The translations under genes were made by a program, and so were the position numbers. A stretch of DNA of 64,000 nucleotides. Source: Euphorbia lathyris. Its lineage: Eukaryota; Streptophyta; Magnoliopsida; Malpighiales; Euphorbiaceae. Location of the stretch: the NCBI RefSeq assembly GCF_963576675.1, contig NC_088913.1, forward strand, positions 12,971,001-13,035,000, given 5' to 3'. Below are positions 45,607 to 57,389 of the stretch, one piece after another (within the stretch, counting starts at the first letter, position 1; the number at the start of each line of letters is the position of its first letter). The notes under the pieces are model-generated. The model saw nothing but the letters and a program-made list of their open reading frames with translations, was not told the origin of the DNA and made no database searches.

Positions 45607-48600
45607 TTGCAGGTAAGGCTGAGGTGTGCTGAGAAGTCAAAGATGTGGTACATTAACAGTGCATGCTCGAGGCATATGACTGGTGATGAAACTCAGTTCA
45701 TCACATTTGTGCGTAAACAAGGTGGAAGTGTAAGTTTCGGAGACAACAAAAAGGGTAAGATAGTAGGGTCAGGAACTGTTGGTGGTAATCCTACTATTGA
45801 GTCAGTCTCCCTAGTCAGCGGACTCAAATATAACTTACTCAGCGTAGCTCAGATATGTGACAATGGGAGAAAAGTTATATTTGATGACACTGGATGTAAA
45901 ATATTCGAGGGTAAAACAAATGAGTTGATTTTAACTGCCCCTCGTATTGATAATGTCTTTATGCTGAATTTAGAAAAGAGATTTTCAAAAACTGTATGCT
46001 TAGTGTCAAAGGAAGAAAATTCCTGGCTATGGCACAGGAGACTTGGTCATGTAAGCATGGACTGTTGGTCCCTGGTAATTAGATCCAAGGGGGGGTTTAG
46101 GAACTAATACAACTTTTTCGTGTTTTAATCGAGCTGACCAGAAGTTATTTTGAGAGTTTATTAACTCAGCCTTTGGTCAGCTTGGTGAGATATATCACAG
46201 GACAGCTTTAGTCAGATGTTGACCAAAGTTGTTTCCTTGAGAGTTAGGAATTGACATTCTTGGAGGTCAGTTTCTAACTCAGCACCACTTACTTACTCAG
46301 GATCAGCTTAGGCAATTTATATGCTGAGTAAATAAAGCAAACAACAATTGCAGTTATAAGAGAGAGTTTAGAGATTACTCAGTATCACTTATCCTGGTTC
46401 GGCCTCTCTTCCTACGTCCAGTCCCCAGAGTCCTCCGGGCTTTTTGAATCCAATATTGAGCTCTTTACAGGTAGAGCACAAACCAATTACAAGGCAGTTG
46501 AATATGCAAGAGTACCTTCCTCTATTCGTCTACTCAACTCCTACTAAGTGCTACAACCCAGCACCTAGATTTCTCTACTACTGAAATGCTTACAACCAAG
46601 CACTCAGCTTTACACTCTCAATATTCCTATTGATCACAGACTTGTTCCTAAAGAACACTTTAGATGATTACAACTCAATCTAGCTTTTACACATAGAATA
46701 GAAACGTCGGTGTAAGATTCTTTTTGTATTTGAGTGCTTTTAAAATTTTCTCTCTTGTATTTTTCTTTGATGCTTCAGTATATTTTAAGTTCTTCGATTG
46801 TCCTTTTATAGAAGAAAATCTGTGGACTTGATTGTTTTGAAATGTCTTGACCGTTGCTACCAAAACGGCTCTTTTGGGGAATAATCTCTGGAAAGATTCA
46901 GACTACACCTCCATTCCCTTTTTCTGTTTTCTTCAGGCGTCAGGTTTGTCTTCTAGCGTCTGGTTTGTTTGTTTGTGCCAGTTGTCTGTTTCCAATAATC
47001 CACCGTCCCATGACTCTTGGAATTAGTCTTTTAGGTGTCTTCGAGGTTCCAATTATTGGTGCAGAAGATTTGTAGACTTTGTCTTTTTGTGAACGAATCC
47101 TTCATGCTGTCCTGACTGTTACTCAGCTTCGTTTGTTCTTTTTGAATGTTTCACGGTTTATGCTGAGTTCCTACAAGGTCAGCTCCATTTTATTTAACGC
47201 TTCTGAAGAAGTCTTCAGCTTTAGTCAGCTTCGTTTTGTTCCTGAATTTTAGCTCCACTCAGCTTCTATTCTGTCATGCTGAGTTCCTTTCTACTCAGCT
47301 TCGTTTGTGCTGTCTTGTGTCCTGTCTTTACTTTATATATTTTTGCACTCAATATTTAACAAACATGTTAGTACAATTAAATCAAAGCATCTAAATTTAA
47401 TTCCCTCTTAATCATGGATGATTTTGTCAAATCAAAATCTTGTGGAAAGGTGTTTCAACATGGACCTCCTGGCCAAATTAGCAAGAAAGCAATTAGTTGA
47501 GGGACTGCTAGAACTTAAGTTCGAAAAAGATCAATTATGCCATGCTTGTCAAGCATGAAAACAAACAAAACAATCTTTTCATAGTAAAAATATTGTCTCA
47601 ACTAAGCGTCCATTTGAGTTGCTACACTTGGATCTCTTCGGTTCAGTCCAGCCACTGAGCTTGGGTGGTAGAAGATTTTCCTTGGTCATTGTAGATGACT
47701 TTTCTCGGTACACTTGGATCATCTTGCTGAGTAGCAAGGATGAAACCTTTGAGATGTTTTCAACTTTAGTAAGAAAACTTGAAAATGATAAAGACCTTAA
47801 GTTAGCTCACATCCGAAGTGATAATGGTGGAGAATTCAAAAACCAACAGTTTGTTGAATTCTGTGAAGCCAACGTCATTGACCATAATTTTTCTGCTCCT
47901 AGAACGCCTCAACAGAATGGGGTTGTTAAAAGGAAAAATAGAACCTTGGTTGAAATAGCCAGGACAATGCTGAGTGAGCATAGGCTTCCAAAGTACTTTT
48001 GGGGAGAAGCTGTCAACACAGCGTGCTACATACTTAATAGGGCTCGAGTTAGACCCATATTAAAGAAGACCCCCTACGAACTTTGGAAAGGACGAAAGCC
48101 CAACATTGGATACTTTCGTGCCTTCGGTTGTAAATGTTTTATTTTAAGTACCAAAGACAGCCTAGCTAAGTTTGACTCAAAAGCTGATAAAGCTATCTTT
48201 TTAGGCTACTCAACAAACAGCAAAGCATACAGAGTTTTCAATAAACGAACTCAGGTCTTAGAAGAGTCAGTACACGTTAAGTTCGATGAAACTAACCCTA
48301 CAGGAAAAGATAAGCAGCTGACTGAGGATGATCCATACTCAGCACCCGTTGACCAAGAAACAGCCGCTGAGTCACTAGCTCAAGGGCTGACCAAAGGTAA
48401 AAGCGAAACTCAAATTGTTTTCACTGACCAATCTACACCTGCAGAGATTGTTGAAACACAACCAGCTCAAGACATCACTCTACCAAAAGAGATTAGAATA
48501 CCAAGAGGACACTCAGAGAGTGCCATTCTTGATTCTGCTGAAAACACGCTGATGACAAGAAATCAACTCAGAAGATACCTCAGCAACGTAGCATTCGTCT

Positions 48601-50138
48601 CAGTTCAGGAACCAAAGAACTTCGCTGAAGCTGAGTACGATGAGTTCTGGATGAATGGAATGCAAGAAGAACTTGATCAGTTCAGAAGAAATGAAGTATG
48701 GGACTTAGTGCCAAAACCAAGAAGCCAGAAGACCATAGGAACAAGATGGGTCTTCCGCAACAAGCTGGATGAACAAGGGAACGTGGTCAGGAACAAAGCA
48801 AGACTTGTAGCTCAGGGCTACAGTCAGCAAGAAGGTATTGACTACGGTGAGACCTTCGCTCCAGTGGCAAGGCTAGAGGCTATAAGAATTTTATGTGCAT
48901 ATGCAAGTTATATGAATTTTAAATTATTCCAAATGGATGTTAAGAGTGCATTCCTTAATGGAGTTATAAACGTGGAAGTCTATGTTAATCAGCCTCCAAG
49001 TTTTGAGGATCCCAAGTTCCTAAACCACGTTTATAAACTCAAAAAGTCTCTATATGGTCTCAAGCAAGCACCACGTGCTTGGTATGAGAGGCTGACCAGT
49101 TTCCTTCTGACTAGAACTTATGTCAGAGGTAAAGCTGATACAGCCTTATTCATTAAGAGGAAGGGTAAAGATACCCTACTGGCTCATATATATGTTGATG
49201 ACATTATTTTTGGTGCCACTAACGAGTCAATGTGCAAGGAATTTAGTAAGCAGATGCAGATTGAGTTTGAAATGTCAATGATGGGAGAACTCAACTTCTT
49301 CCTTGGACTTCAAATCAAACAAGGGAAAAATGGCATCTTCATCAGTCAAACTAAGTATGCTAAGGAGATATTGAAGAAGTATGAACTTGAGAATTGCAAG
49401 TCAATATCCACTCCTATGGGCACTGACACTGTCCTTTGCACTGACAAAAATGGTAAGTCAATAGACAGCAGATTGTACCGAGGTATGATTGGCTCTCTAC
49501 TCTACTTAACTGCTAGTAGGCCGGACATTCAGTTCTTAGTATGTTATTGTGCTAGATATCAATCTAACCCTAAGGAATCTCATTACATAGCTATAAAAAG
49601 AATCCTTAGATACTTGCAAGGCTCAGTGAATGCAGGTTTATGGTATCCCAATACTCATGATTTCACACTCATTGGATACACTGACGCTGACTACGGACGA
49701 GACAAACTTGAACGAAAAAGCACCTCAGGAGGATGTCACTTCCTTGGAAGCTGTCTTGTGTCCTGGTTCAGTAAGAAGCAGGCGTCAGTAGCCTTGTCAA
49801 CCACTGAAGCTGAGTACATTGCTGCTAGAAGCTGTGTTGCTCAAGTCCTCTAGATTAAGCAACAGCTAGAAGATTATGACATTCAGAATAAAACAATTGA
49901 AGTCAAATGTGACAACAAGAGTGCCATTGACCTATCAAAGAACCCAATCCAGCACAGCAGCATGAAGCACGTTAGCATAAGACATCACTTCATTAGAGAT
50001 CATGTACTCAAGGGAGAGATCAAGCTGACCTATGTCCCAACGGATGAGCAGCTTGCTGATATCTTCACAAAGCCACTGGCTCATGAGCAATTCAACATAC
50101 TTAGAGAAGCCATTGGTATGTTTAATCCTCTTCAATAA
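45607..50138 (+). pseudogene. pol: pol of copy B, split by a solo LTR, two stops, two catalytic residues changed
   Basis: The frame begins 5 nt after the gag stop; the position of the copy A start codon is TTG here. Leaving out the solo LTR and one target duplication, the span equals 1043 codons, the same as copy A. The protease motif reads YINSACSRHMTG: the catalytic Asp is Asn. The integrase keeps SDNGGEF, but the motif after QQNGVV has Lys where the third catalytic acid should be. RT keeps [12 protein letters not shown] and YVDD; RNase H keeps DADYGRD and STTEAEYIA. In-frame TGA at 47555..47557 and TAG at 49851..49853. Not functional. Confidence 0.93.
46063..47460 (-). repeat. Solo LTR inserted in pol of copy B (1398 bp)
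   Basis: Starts TGTTGGTCCC and ends GGTGTTTCAACA, the reverse complement of the LTR ends of copies A and B, so the LTR is on the minus strand. Perfect 5-bp duplication TGGAC at 46058..46062 and 47461..47465. No internal region remains, as after recombination between two LTRs. The interior differs from both other LTRs, so it is a related but separate subfamily. A TATAAAAGG box lies at about 46802..46810 (minus). Confidence 0.93.
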
Positions 50139-50388
50139 ATTCTAAGTATAATATGTGATATATGCATGCTGAGTTGACTACCATGCTGAGTGATTTATGC
50201 TAAATCTATGTCTATTACATACTGAGTAGATGTACACGCTGAGTGATTATCTCAAGCTGAGTTAATAAGCACACAAATAATTCTTTTGCGTTGAACTAAT
50301 TACTCAGAACCTTAAACGTTTGGAATCCTTAACACTGAGTAAAGATCCGTTGCAAAATTTAATGCAAAACACGCGAGTTAAATAGCCA

Positions 50389-50527
50389 CCTAGGATGACG
50401 TAAGCGCAATAATTAGAAAATACATGCGCTGAATGTGTCATAAATGCCAGAATCCTTGTCGATTGAGTATCTCGAGGTCAAACGGCCACCTCAACGCTTC
50501 AGATCAACTCGACACTTCTATAAATAG
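50389..50527 (+). promoter_or_regulatory. Putative internal promoter for the third ORF, copy B
   Basis: CCTAGGATGACGTA at 50389..50402 and TGTCATAAATGCCAG at about 50436..50450 match blocks in copy A. A TCTATAAATAG TATA box at 50517..50527 lies about 113 bp before the ATG at 50632; copy A has its box at about 117 bp. The leader between them is C/T-rich. Promoter activity is inference from conservation. Confidence 0.55.
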
Positions 50528-50631
50528 TGGACGAATTCCCACTCTTACATCTTTACGCTTAGAAATTTCTAGTATTCAAATACTCTCTATTCTCTAAAAA
50601 TTCCCAAACTTCTCAAACCTCTCTAAGAATC

Positions 50632-53600
50632 ATGACAAAAGATTCTCAGAATGTCTCCGGTGCCGGTTACGCCCATAATCGCTCCGATAAGAACCCTCCA
50701 TCTCCTGCTCAGCAGGAACATAGTGAGACTCCTACCAAGTCTCAAGAAACTAGTCAGCGTGATCACTTAAAGGTCACTACACCGAGGATGAAAACCAAGG
50801 CTGACCAAGCCACCTCCTCGAAAGGGAAGCAAAAGCAGGATAAGACAAAAAAACCCGAAGAATGCACCTACTCCCTAGTCTACGAGAGCGTAAGGGGGTA
50901 TAAAGTTGACCACTCTCGATGGTTTTCAAAGGGATTTGTGGAAGCTGAGCAACCCTTCTGTGAGTGGATCATAAAGAACGGCTGGACCGAGCTGTTCTCA
51001 GTTCGAGAAGCTACCTATCCTGAGTTAGTGAAGGAATTCTACACTAACCTAAGAGCCGCGGATGATAATCGGGACTACATGGTCACCAAGGTTCAAGGGA
51101 AGGATATCTTCATCAATGCTTACCTTGCCTCATTGCTCAAACTGAAAAACGAAGGAGCTCAACTCAGAAAATCAGGTGGCCAAGATAAGATTGAGTATCC
51201 CGCTGAGTTCTGTAAACCTCCTGGTCATATAGGGGAAATTTCGAGTACCTCCATGGGTCAACATCAAAAGATGGCCCACTACATATTGACCAATTTCCTC
51301 TTTCCGAAGATCAACGCCACCAGCTCAGCGTCAAACTTTGAGCAGTGCTTCATCTGGCACATGCTGACCTATAAGCCGATCAACATACCTGTCTTTATAA
51401 TCGGTGGGTTTCAAAGAAGTACTGGAACCCTTAGGTTAGGCTCCATTATCACCAGAATCCTCAAAGATCACCGGGTGAGCTTGGTTGAGGAAATCCACAC
51501 TTGGGGAACAGAAATCACTGCAACTGCATTGTTTGGTCTATTCTACGATCAACCAATTATGGCCAAGAAAGGAAAAGGGGCCGCTGTTCAGGAAACCGAA
51601 GGGATGCAGAGCCGAAAAGGAAAGAAGGAAACAAGAGCTCAAGCTAACAAGAAGGACAGAAAGAGGAAAGTTGTTCAAAACCCCTCTAGAGACGCTGTTT
51701 CTCCACCGAAAAAGCTTAAGTTTGTGTCCAGAGGAACTAAGCCTCAAATTCAACAAGGTCAGGTTGGACCTAAGTCAACGGAAAACCTCAAAAGGCAAGC
51801 TGAGCCTGAGGTAGAAGAGAAAGAGGACACTGATGAGCAACCTCTTAGAAAGAAGAAGAAAATCTCTTCTGAGTTAAGTCCCATCAATGCACCTCCCACT
51901 GACTTCGTCATTCCTATTGACTCACACTTTGTACGAAGTCTTGGCATTGACATTGAGCAACTACATGGTGAACAAGATGAAGAAGAACTGGGTGGTCAGT
52001 TTAATAATGAGGAAACAGTGGATGATGAGCAACATGAGCCATCAGATGTTGAACAACATGAAACAACCTACACTGAGCAACTTGAAGAAGAAGAAGTTGA
52101 GCCAACAGCAAAGGATCACACTGATCAAGGGGCACCTTCACCCACTGACTCAATTGAGTCCATTCCTGCTGACCCCTCTCCTCAAAAGACTAAGAAATTA
52201 AGGAGACTTAAGAAGAAGGCACATAGATCCCATGTCATTGACCTTATGGGTGACTCACCTCTGCGGGATCCAATCACTGACCTATCAGATATGCAATTTA
52301 AGTTCTTCTCAAATCCCATTGAGTCTCCACCAGAGCAACAGGAAAAGCAAGCCTCTGTTTCTAATCCTAAGGAACATGCCGACTCAACTACTCCTCTAAA
52401 CCAAGATGATCCCGAGCAAGTGATCGAAGTTCCCGCTCCTCAACATGTTGAGCCAGCTAAGGAAATACCTCCTCAGGTCAGTGCTGAAACACCTCAACCT
52501 CCTGAAACCATTCAGGTTCAGCTTGACTCTGAGCAAGTAGAAATTTCTGCCGATCATTCTCTTCCACAAACACAAGTGCAGAATATCAACCAGTCAGCTC
52601 CTACTGGAAATCTAAACTCAAGACCAGTCGCTGATCATGCTGGCACTTCAAATATTGAGCAGAACCAAACACCTCCACTATCCGGTTCTACTCGCACTCC
52701 GGCAAGTGAGCCAAATAATGATGGATCCTACTCTTATCTGAATGCCTCTGAGTCGGGTCGAAGAATCATTGACTCAGCTCAAGCTCTACTCCAGGACCTC
52801 CATCAAACAAATACCGATGCCGCTGGGTCAGTTCCTATTAAGCCAACTCAGCTTTCGTCTGTCACTCAGCTTCTCACAGAAATCAAAGGTCTTAAGGATC
52901 TTCTATGTGTCATGACTTCACTTCAGTCTCAACATCCCAGACAGGAATCAATAACAAAGCTGGCCGAACTCCAGCTGACAATGGTCACTCACATGAACTC
53001 TCTACAGGGTCAACTTCATCAACTATCAGCTGCGAACACAATGTATGCAACTTCTGCTGAATTTCATCAACTCTTCAACTAGCTTCACACTGAGCAAGCC
53101 AGAACAAATGAGCAACTCTCTTCCTCCTCCCAATGCTCCATTGAGCAAATTAGTGAGGCTGTCCGTCTACTCAACTTGAGTAAGGAAGAGATGGAAACTG
53201 ACCAACTCAAGACGAATGAAATTCTGAAGTACTCTCGAGTCACTTTCAACCATGTGCGCCACTCCAATGCTCAACGTCAGTATTTTGACTCGGCCTTGCT
53301 AAAGATGTTTCATCAAGCCTTTTCCATGCTAACTGACAGCATAACCTGGGTGGGAAAGTCTCAAGCATACATCCTGAGTATGCTCAGTGCCTCGGCTATC
53401 AGGATTCCACGTTCTGTCTTGGATGAGGGTGTTCCTGTTTTTGATGGCATCAATGAAAGCACTCGCAGGCTTAAGGCATTCTTTGGCCGCTTAACTCGTG
53501 CTGCTATTAACGACACCTTCATTCCTCCTCCTCCCGATGGTGGCAAAATGGGGGAGAAAGAACAAGCTCAAAGAACTCAACAATCAGGGGAAGCATCAGG

Positions 53601-53673
53601 AAGTCAGCAGAAATTTAAGGGAAAGGGAAAAGCTAAAGAGCATGAAGCCCAACTCAACTACAAGAAAAAATAG
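50632..53673 (+). pseudogene. Third ORF of copy B (plant transposon-protein domain, NLS-like clusters, coiled coil), one in-frame stop
   Basis: 1014-codon frame with one TAG at 53080..53082 (codon 817). Residues about 80-300 hold the same domain as copy A (Transposase_32-like): PELVKEFYTNL, VQGKDIFINAYLASLLKL, SMGQHQKMAHYIL, HMLTYKPINIPVF and LRLGSIITRILKDH. Basic clusters KKDRKRKVV and PPKKLKF at about 340-365, then PTDFVIPIDSHF (conserved with copy A), a Glu-rich stretch, a Pro/Gln/Thr-rich linker longer than in copy A, and a coiled-coil-like C-terminal third continuing past the stop to a Lys-rich end. No signal peptide or membrane helix visible. Function unknown. Confidence 0.78.
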
Positions 53674-54105
53674 CTTGGCTAGGATTGCTAGACTTAGATT
53701 TTAAAAAAACTTGTAGTCTTTCCCTTTTGAATTTTGTTGTGCTGACCCTAAATACAAAACTATGCATGCATCTACCTTTTTCAAAATTGACCAATCTTAT
53801 GTGATGCTTACTTATATTTTGTGATAAACTCTAACGCATCTTCATTAAATCAACTGTGTTAATTGTCTACATTGCTCTATGATTGTATGCTGTGTTGATC
53901 TATAAATTGACCTCTGTTATATGTCTTCTTAAACACATTCAACAAAGATATACTCAACGCTCTCTGATATCTAAATCTTCCGCATAAACTGAGTTAGAAA
54001 GAAAATGTTCCATGAGCTGACCTATTTCTGAAAACTGACCTTAGACTTACTTGATTAAACCTTGAAATGTTTAAAGTAAAACTAAGTCAGTAGCTCAACC
54101 CTTAC

Positions 54106-54203
54106 GGGGGAGTATCCTGAGTAATATAAGGTCAACTATCATGGGGGAGCTCAACACTGAGTTCTTCACTGAATATTTTTGCCAACATCAAAATGGGGGA
54201 GTT
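54106..54203 (+). other. Three spaced polypurine tracts before the 3' LTR of copy B
   Basis: GGGGGAG at 54106..54112, 54143..54149 and 54195..54201, the last directly before the LTR. Spacings 37 and 52 bp compare with 36 and 51 bp in copy A. Confidence 0.8.
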
Positions 54204-55539
54204 TGTTGAAACACCTTTCCACATGATTTTGATTTGACAAAATTATTTAAGTAATTGATAAAAAACATTCTAACACATTAAATTTAAATGCTTTGATTTA
54301 TTCACACTAATGTGTTTGTTCAATGTTGAGTTTATTGATTTATAAGACATTAAGATAAAAAGTCTAAAGGCCTATAAGTGGAAGTCAAGCCCAAGTCAAC
54401 ACATCAAGACCTCACGGCCCAAGAAGATAAAACGCAGTCGTATCAAGTGAAACGACGACTCAGCTTGAAGAAGGATCGAGAAGCCTTCTATCAAAAGCTT
54501 CAAGAGGAAGCTGCTGAGTTGAGCGACAATGCAGTTAGGTCAGCGGCAGAACAGAACCAACTTATAGACAAAGTATTTCTACTTTGGGTAAAGTTCAGAA
54601 GGCGCAGGAAGCTGTCTGGAAGACTTTGCCGTAAATGTCGAAACATTCTGTTTATCTGACGAAAAGCTGCTGAGCACTGCCGTAGACAAAAGATGCAAGA
54701 ATCTCATTGGCCAACGACACTGAGCACGTCTTGAGTGACAACGACAGGAAGCCGTTAGCCTCCAACGGTTATTTCAAAATTTGAAATTACCGGTGCTTAA
54801 AGTGTCACTATATAAAGGCCTCTCAATTGCTTCATTCGATGCAGATCTTTAATCAGTCGAAACGCTGACCAAATTCATACTCGAAGTTCTGTGAGAAAAG
54901 CAAAGCAAAATATTACACCAATTTCCAATCATTGTGTAAAAGTCTAGAGTGATTTCAATCATCTAAAGTGTCTTAGCAATTGTTGTTTAGGACAAACACT
55001 TTATCATTTCTAGAAGAATAGAAAGGAGAGGCTGAGTACTCGGTTATAGTACTCAGCGGTAGTTATAGGAGTGAGTAGAGGTATAGAGGAAGGTACTCTT
55101 GTATACTCAGCTTCTATTGTAAAAGGTTTCGTGCTCTACCTTTAAAGAGCTCAGTAGAGAATTCAAAAGGCTCGGAACGCGTTCCGGGGACTGGACGTAG
55201 GCGGAGAGGCCGAACCAGGATATGTCTGCTGAGTAACATATTTCTAACCCTTAAACTCCTTTATATATTGCTTGCTATAAAACTAACTAAGTAACGAACT
55301 CACGCTGAGTTGAGTGCACTAAGAAGTTGAGTTCAGGAATAGACTCTAAGTGTTATCTCCTGACTCAAGGAAAGAAACAGACTTAGTCACAAGTTGACTA
55401 AGCTTGTGTCTTAAAAACTACTTAGCGCCGCTGTGTAAACCTTTTCTTAAGAAAAGAAGTCAGCCTTAACGGATAAAATTTTAAATAGTTCCTATCCTCC
55501 CCCTTGGAACTAACCTTGTCACGTTAAAAGGGACCAACA
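54204..55539 (+). repeat. 3' LTR of copy B
   Basis: TGTTGAAACACC to GGGACCAACA, 1336 bp. Differs from the 5' LTR by about 30-35 substitutions and by a shorter C run near the end. Confidence 0.96.
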
Positions 55540-55544
55540 CATAT

Positions 55545-56147
55545 TTAACGATTATTCAGAACATGAATTGGAATATAATTGTTTGATTCAATATTTGATG
55601 ATGGGGAATCTTGCTGGATATCATACTGAAGTAGATGTTGCGATTCCAGATGGTAATAGACAGATTATACCTATCTCCAATAATTGATATCTCTACATAT
55701 ACAGGAGCTCATTGTCGGATCTGCAACCGCTATTCACCTCGACATCCATCATGTCCGCCTTTCACCACTGTTTTTCGGTAATCAATTTTGATAGACCTGA
55801 ACCAAAATAGAACCATCAGAGAGAAGAGAAGAAATAAATAAAAGAAAAGAAAAGAATATAAGAGGAAGAAAAGAAAGATATAGAAGAACGAATAAGGAAT
55901 AAGAAAAGGCAATAAGAGAAGGAGATCGAAAAAAGATTCTTACCACCTTTCATCGGAGTAAAAATAAACACTGCCATTTGAAAGAGAAGTGTCGTAGGCG
56001 GAAGGGAGAGAGACTTGGGTTGTCGCTAGTGTTAGGGAGGAAGGTCTTGGGGTTTTCTATAGGATAAAATGTTGGGGAATGAGAGGTGTTCTCATATAAA
56101 TAATGTGTTCTCACATTGAGAGGTGTTTTCACCTGATCCCTCCCTTA
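55545..56147. other. Spacer right of copy B
   Basis: Begins with GAACAT-type repeat sequence, followed by a purine-rich stretch (55800..55930) and a segment with GTGTTCTCA repeats (56085..56130). No gene recognised. Confidence 0.4.
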
Positions 56148-56149
56148 TA

Positions 56150-57137
56150 CAGTAAAATCTTCATAAATTAATACTCAATAAAGTAATAATCTCTTTAAAA
56201 TAATAATTTCTTTTAATCCCGACTTGGGCCAGTTCAAAAAATGATCAATTTTAGTAAATTAATAAGACACTAATTTTTTGGAACAAACCCTTTATAAATA
56301 CATTGATTTATTATCTCTATAAGTTAATAATTTCTCAAATACATATACTAAGTATGTATAGATATATACTTAGGATAATTTACTAAAATATGATTCTATA
56401 GTACTTTGTTTTTTTTGGCTTATTACATCATTTGCCTCTTAAACTTGTCCAAAAAGGTTGATTGGCCCCTTAACTTTTAAAGTGTCTTGATAGCCCCCTC
56501 AACTTGCATAAAATGTTCATTTAGCCTCCTGAACTTGCGTAAAATATAATCAATTGATCACTCGGTTACAAAAAAAATAAGTTAAATGCGGAAGATGTAT
56601 TCCTCGCATCTTAAAATGTTATTACATAATTAAAAAATAGATTAAAAATGAAATTATTACTTGTTCAATTATACAACTTTTCTTCTCTAATATTAGAATC
56701 GCATATCCCGATTTTGGTTGTTTTACTTTTTTAAGACTCGTGCAATACATCTTCCTCATTTAACTTTTTTTTTTGCAACCGAATGATCAATTGATTACAT
56801 TTTGCGCAAGTTTAGGAGGCTAACTGAATATTTTATACAAGTTGAGGGGACTATCGAGACACTTTGAAAGTTCAGGGGGCCAATCAACCTTTTTAGACAA
56901 ATTCAAGGGGCAAATGATGTATTAAGCCTTGTTTTTTCTTGAAATTTAAATCTAGTTGAATTACATATCTAACTATTTTCAGTACATTCAAAAGTTCCGA
57001 TGTGCACTTGACAATTGTAACAAAAAATTTAAACCATTCTATAAATTAATAATTATTATTTTATTGATTAATTAATATCTCTATAAATTAATAAAATTTC
57101 ATGATCCTAACATTATTAATTTATATAGGTTTTACTC
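56150..57137. mobile_element. Emigrant-like (Tc1/mariner, pogo-type) MITE, split by another MITE
   Basis: Left end CAGTAAAATCTTCATAAATT and right end ATTTATATAGGTTTTACTC are inverted repeats resembling the CAGTAAAACCTCTATAAATT end of the Emigrant family; TA flanks both ends (56148..56149 and 57138..57139). Without the nested 56417..56928 element it is about 475 bp. Confidence 0.72.
56417..56928. mobile_element. Mutator-like MITE ('TACATCATTTG' family), copy 2, nested
   Basis: Inverted arms of about 200 bp; ends GGCTTATTACATCATTTG and CAAATGATGTATTAAGCC. Clearly the same family as 18484..18986. The right flank TTGTTTTTT resembles the T-rich left flank, but a run of T prevents exact matching. 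Confidence 0.82.
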
Positions 57138-57389
57138 TATATATATATATATATATCCACCAAAAAGAAGTTATCGCACTGAATTGCTGGTAGAAATATA
57201 TAAATTAATTATTTTATTATAAAAATAATTCTTATAAAATAAAAATAATTATGTATACCCTCTATAACTTCTATCGTTTTTAGCGTCACTTCTCTTATTC
57301 ACCAAATTCATCGTTGGATCTCCTTTAAAGGAACACAGTATCACCATTCTTCACTAGACGACTTGCTCCATCTTTCCGCTGGTTGGGTT

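Larger units (their letters stand above)
42459..55539 (+). mobile_element. Sirevirus-like Ty1/copia LTR retrotransposon, copy B (complete, 13.1 kb with a nested solo LTR)
   Basis: LTRs at 42459..43799 and 54204..55539, perfect 5-bp target duplication CATAT at 42454..42458 and 55540..55544, primer site, gag, pol, third ORF and three polypurine tracts. By eye the two LTRs differ at roughly 30-35 of 1335 positions (about 2.5%), mostly transitions. All three ORFs carry stops, and pol is interrupted by a solo LTR. Same family as copy A but diverged in the LTRs and third ORF. Confidence 0.96.

Noticed and set aside
54378..54659. 93-codon ORF in the 3' LTR of copy B
   Set aside because: It lies wholly in the U3 part of the LTR; the 5' LTR version at 42633..42914 has a stop in the same frame. 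Not considered a gene.
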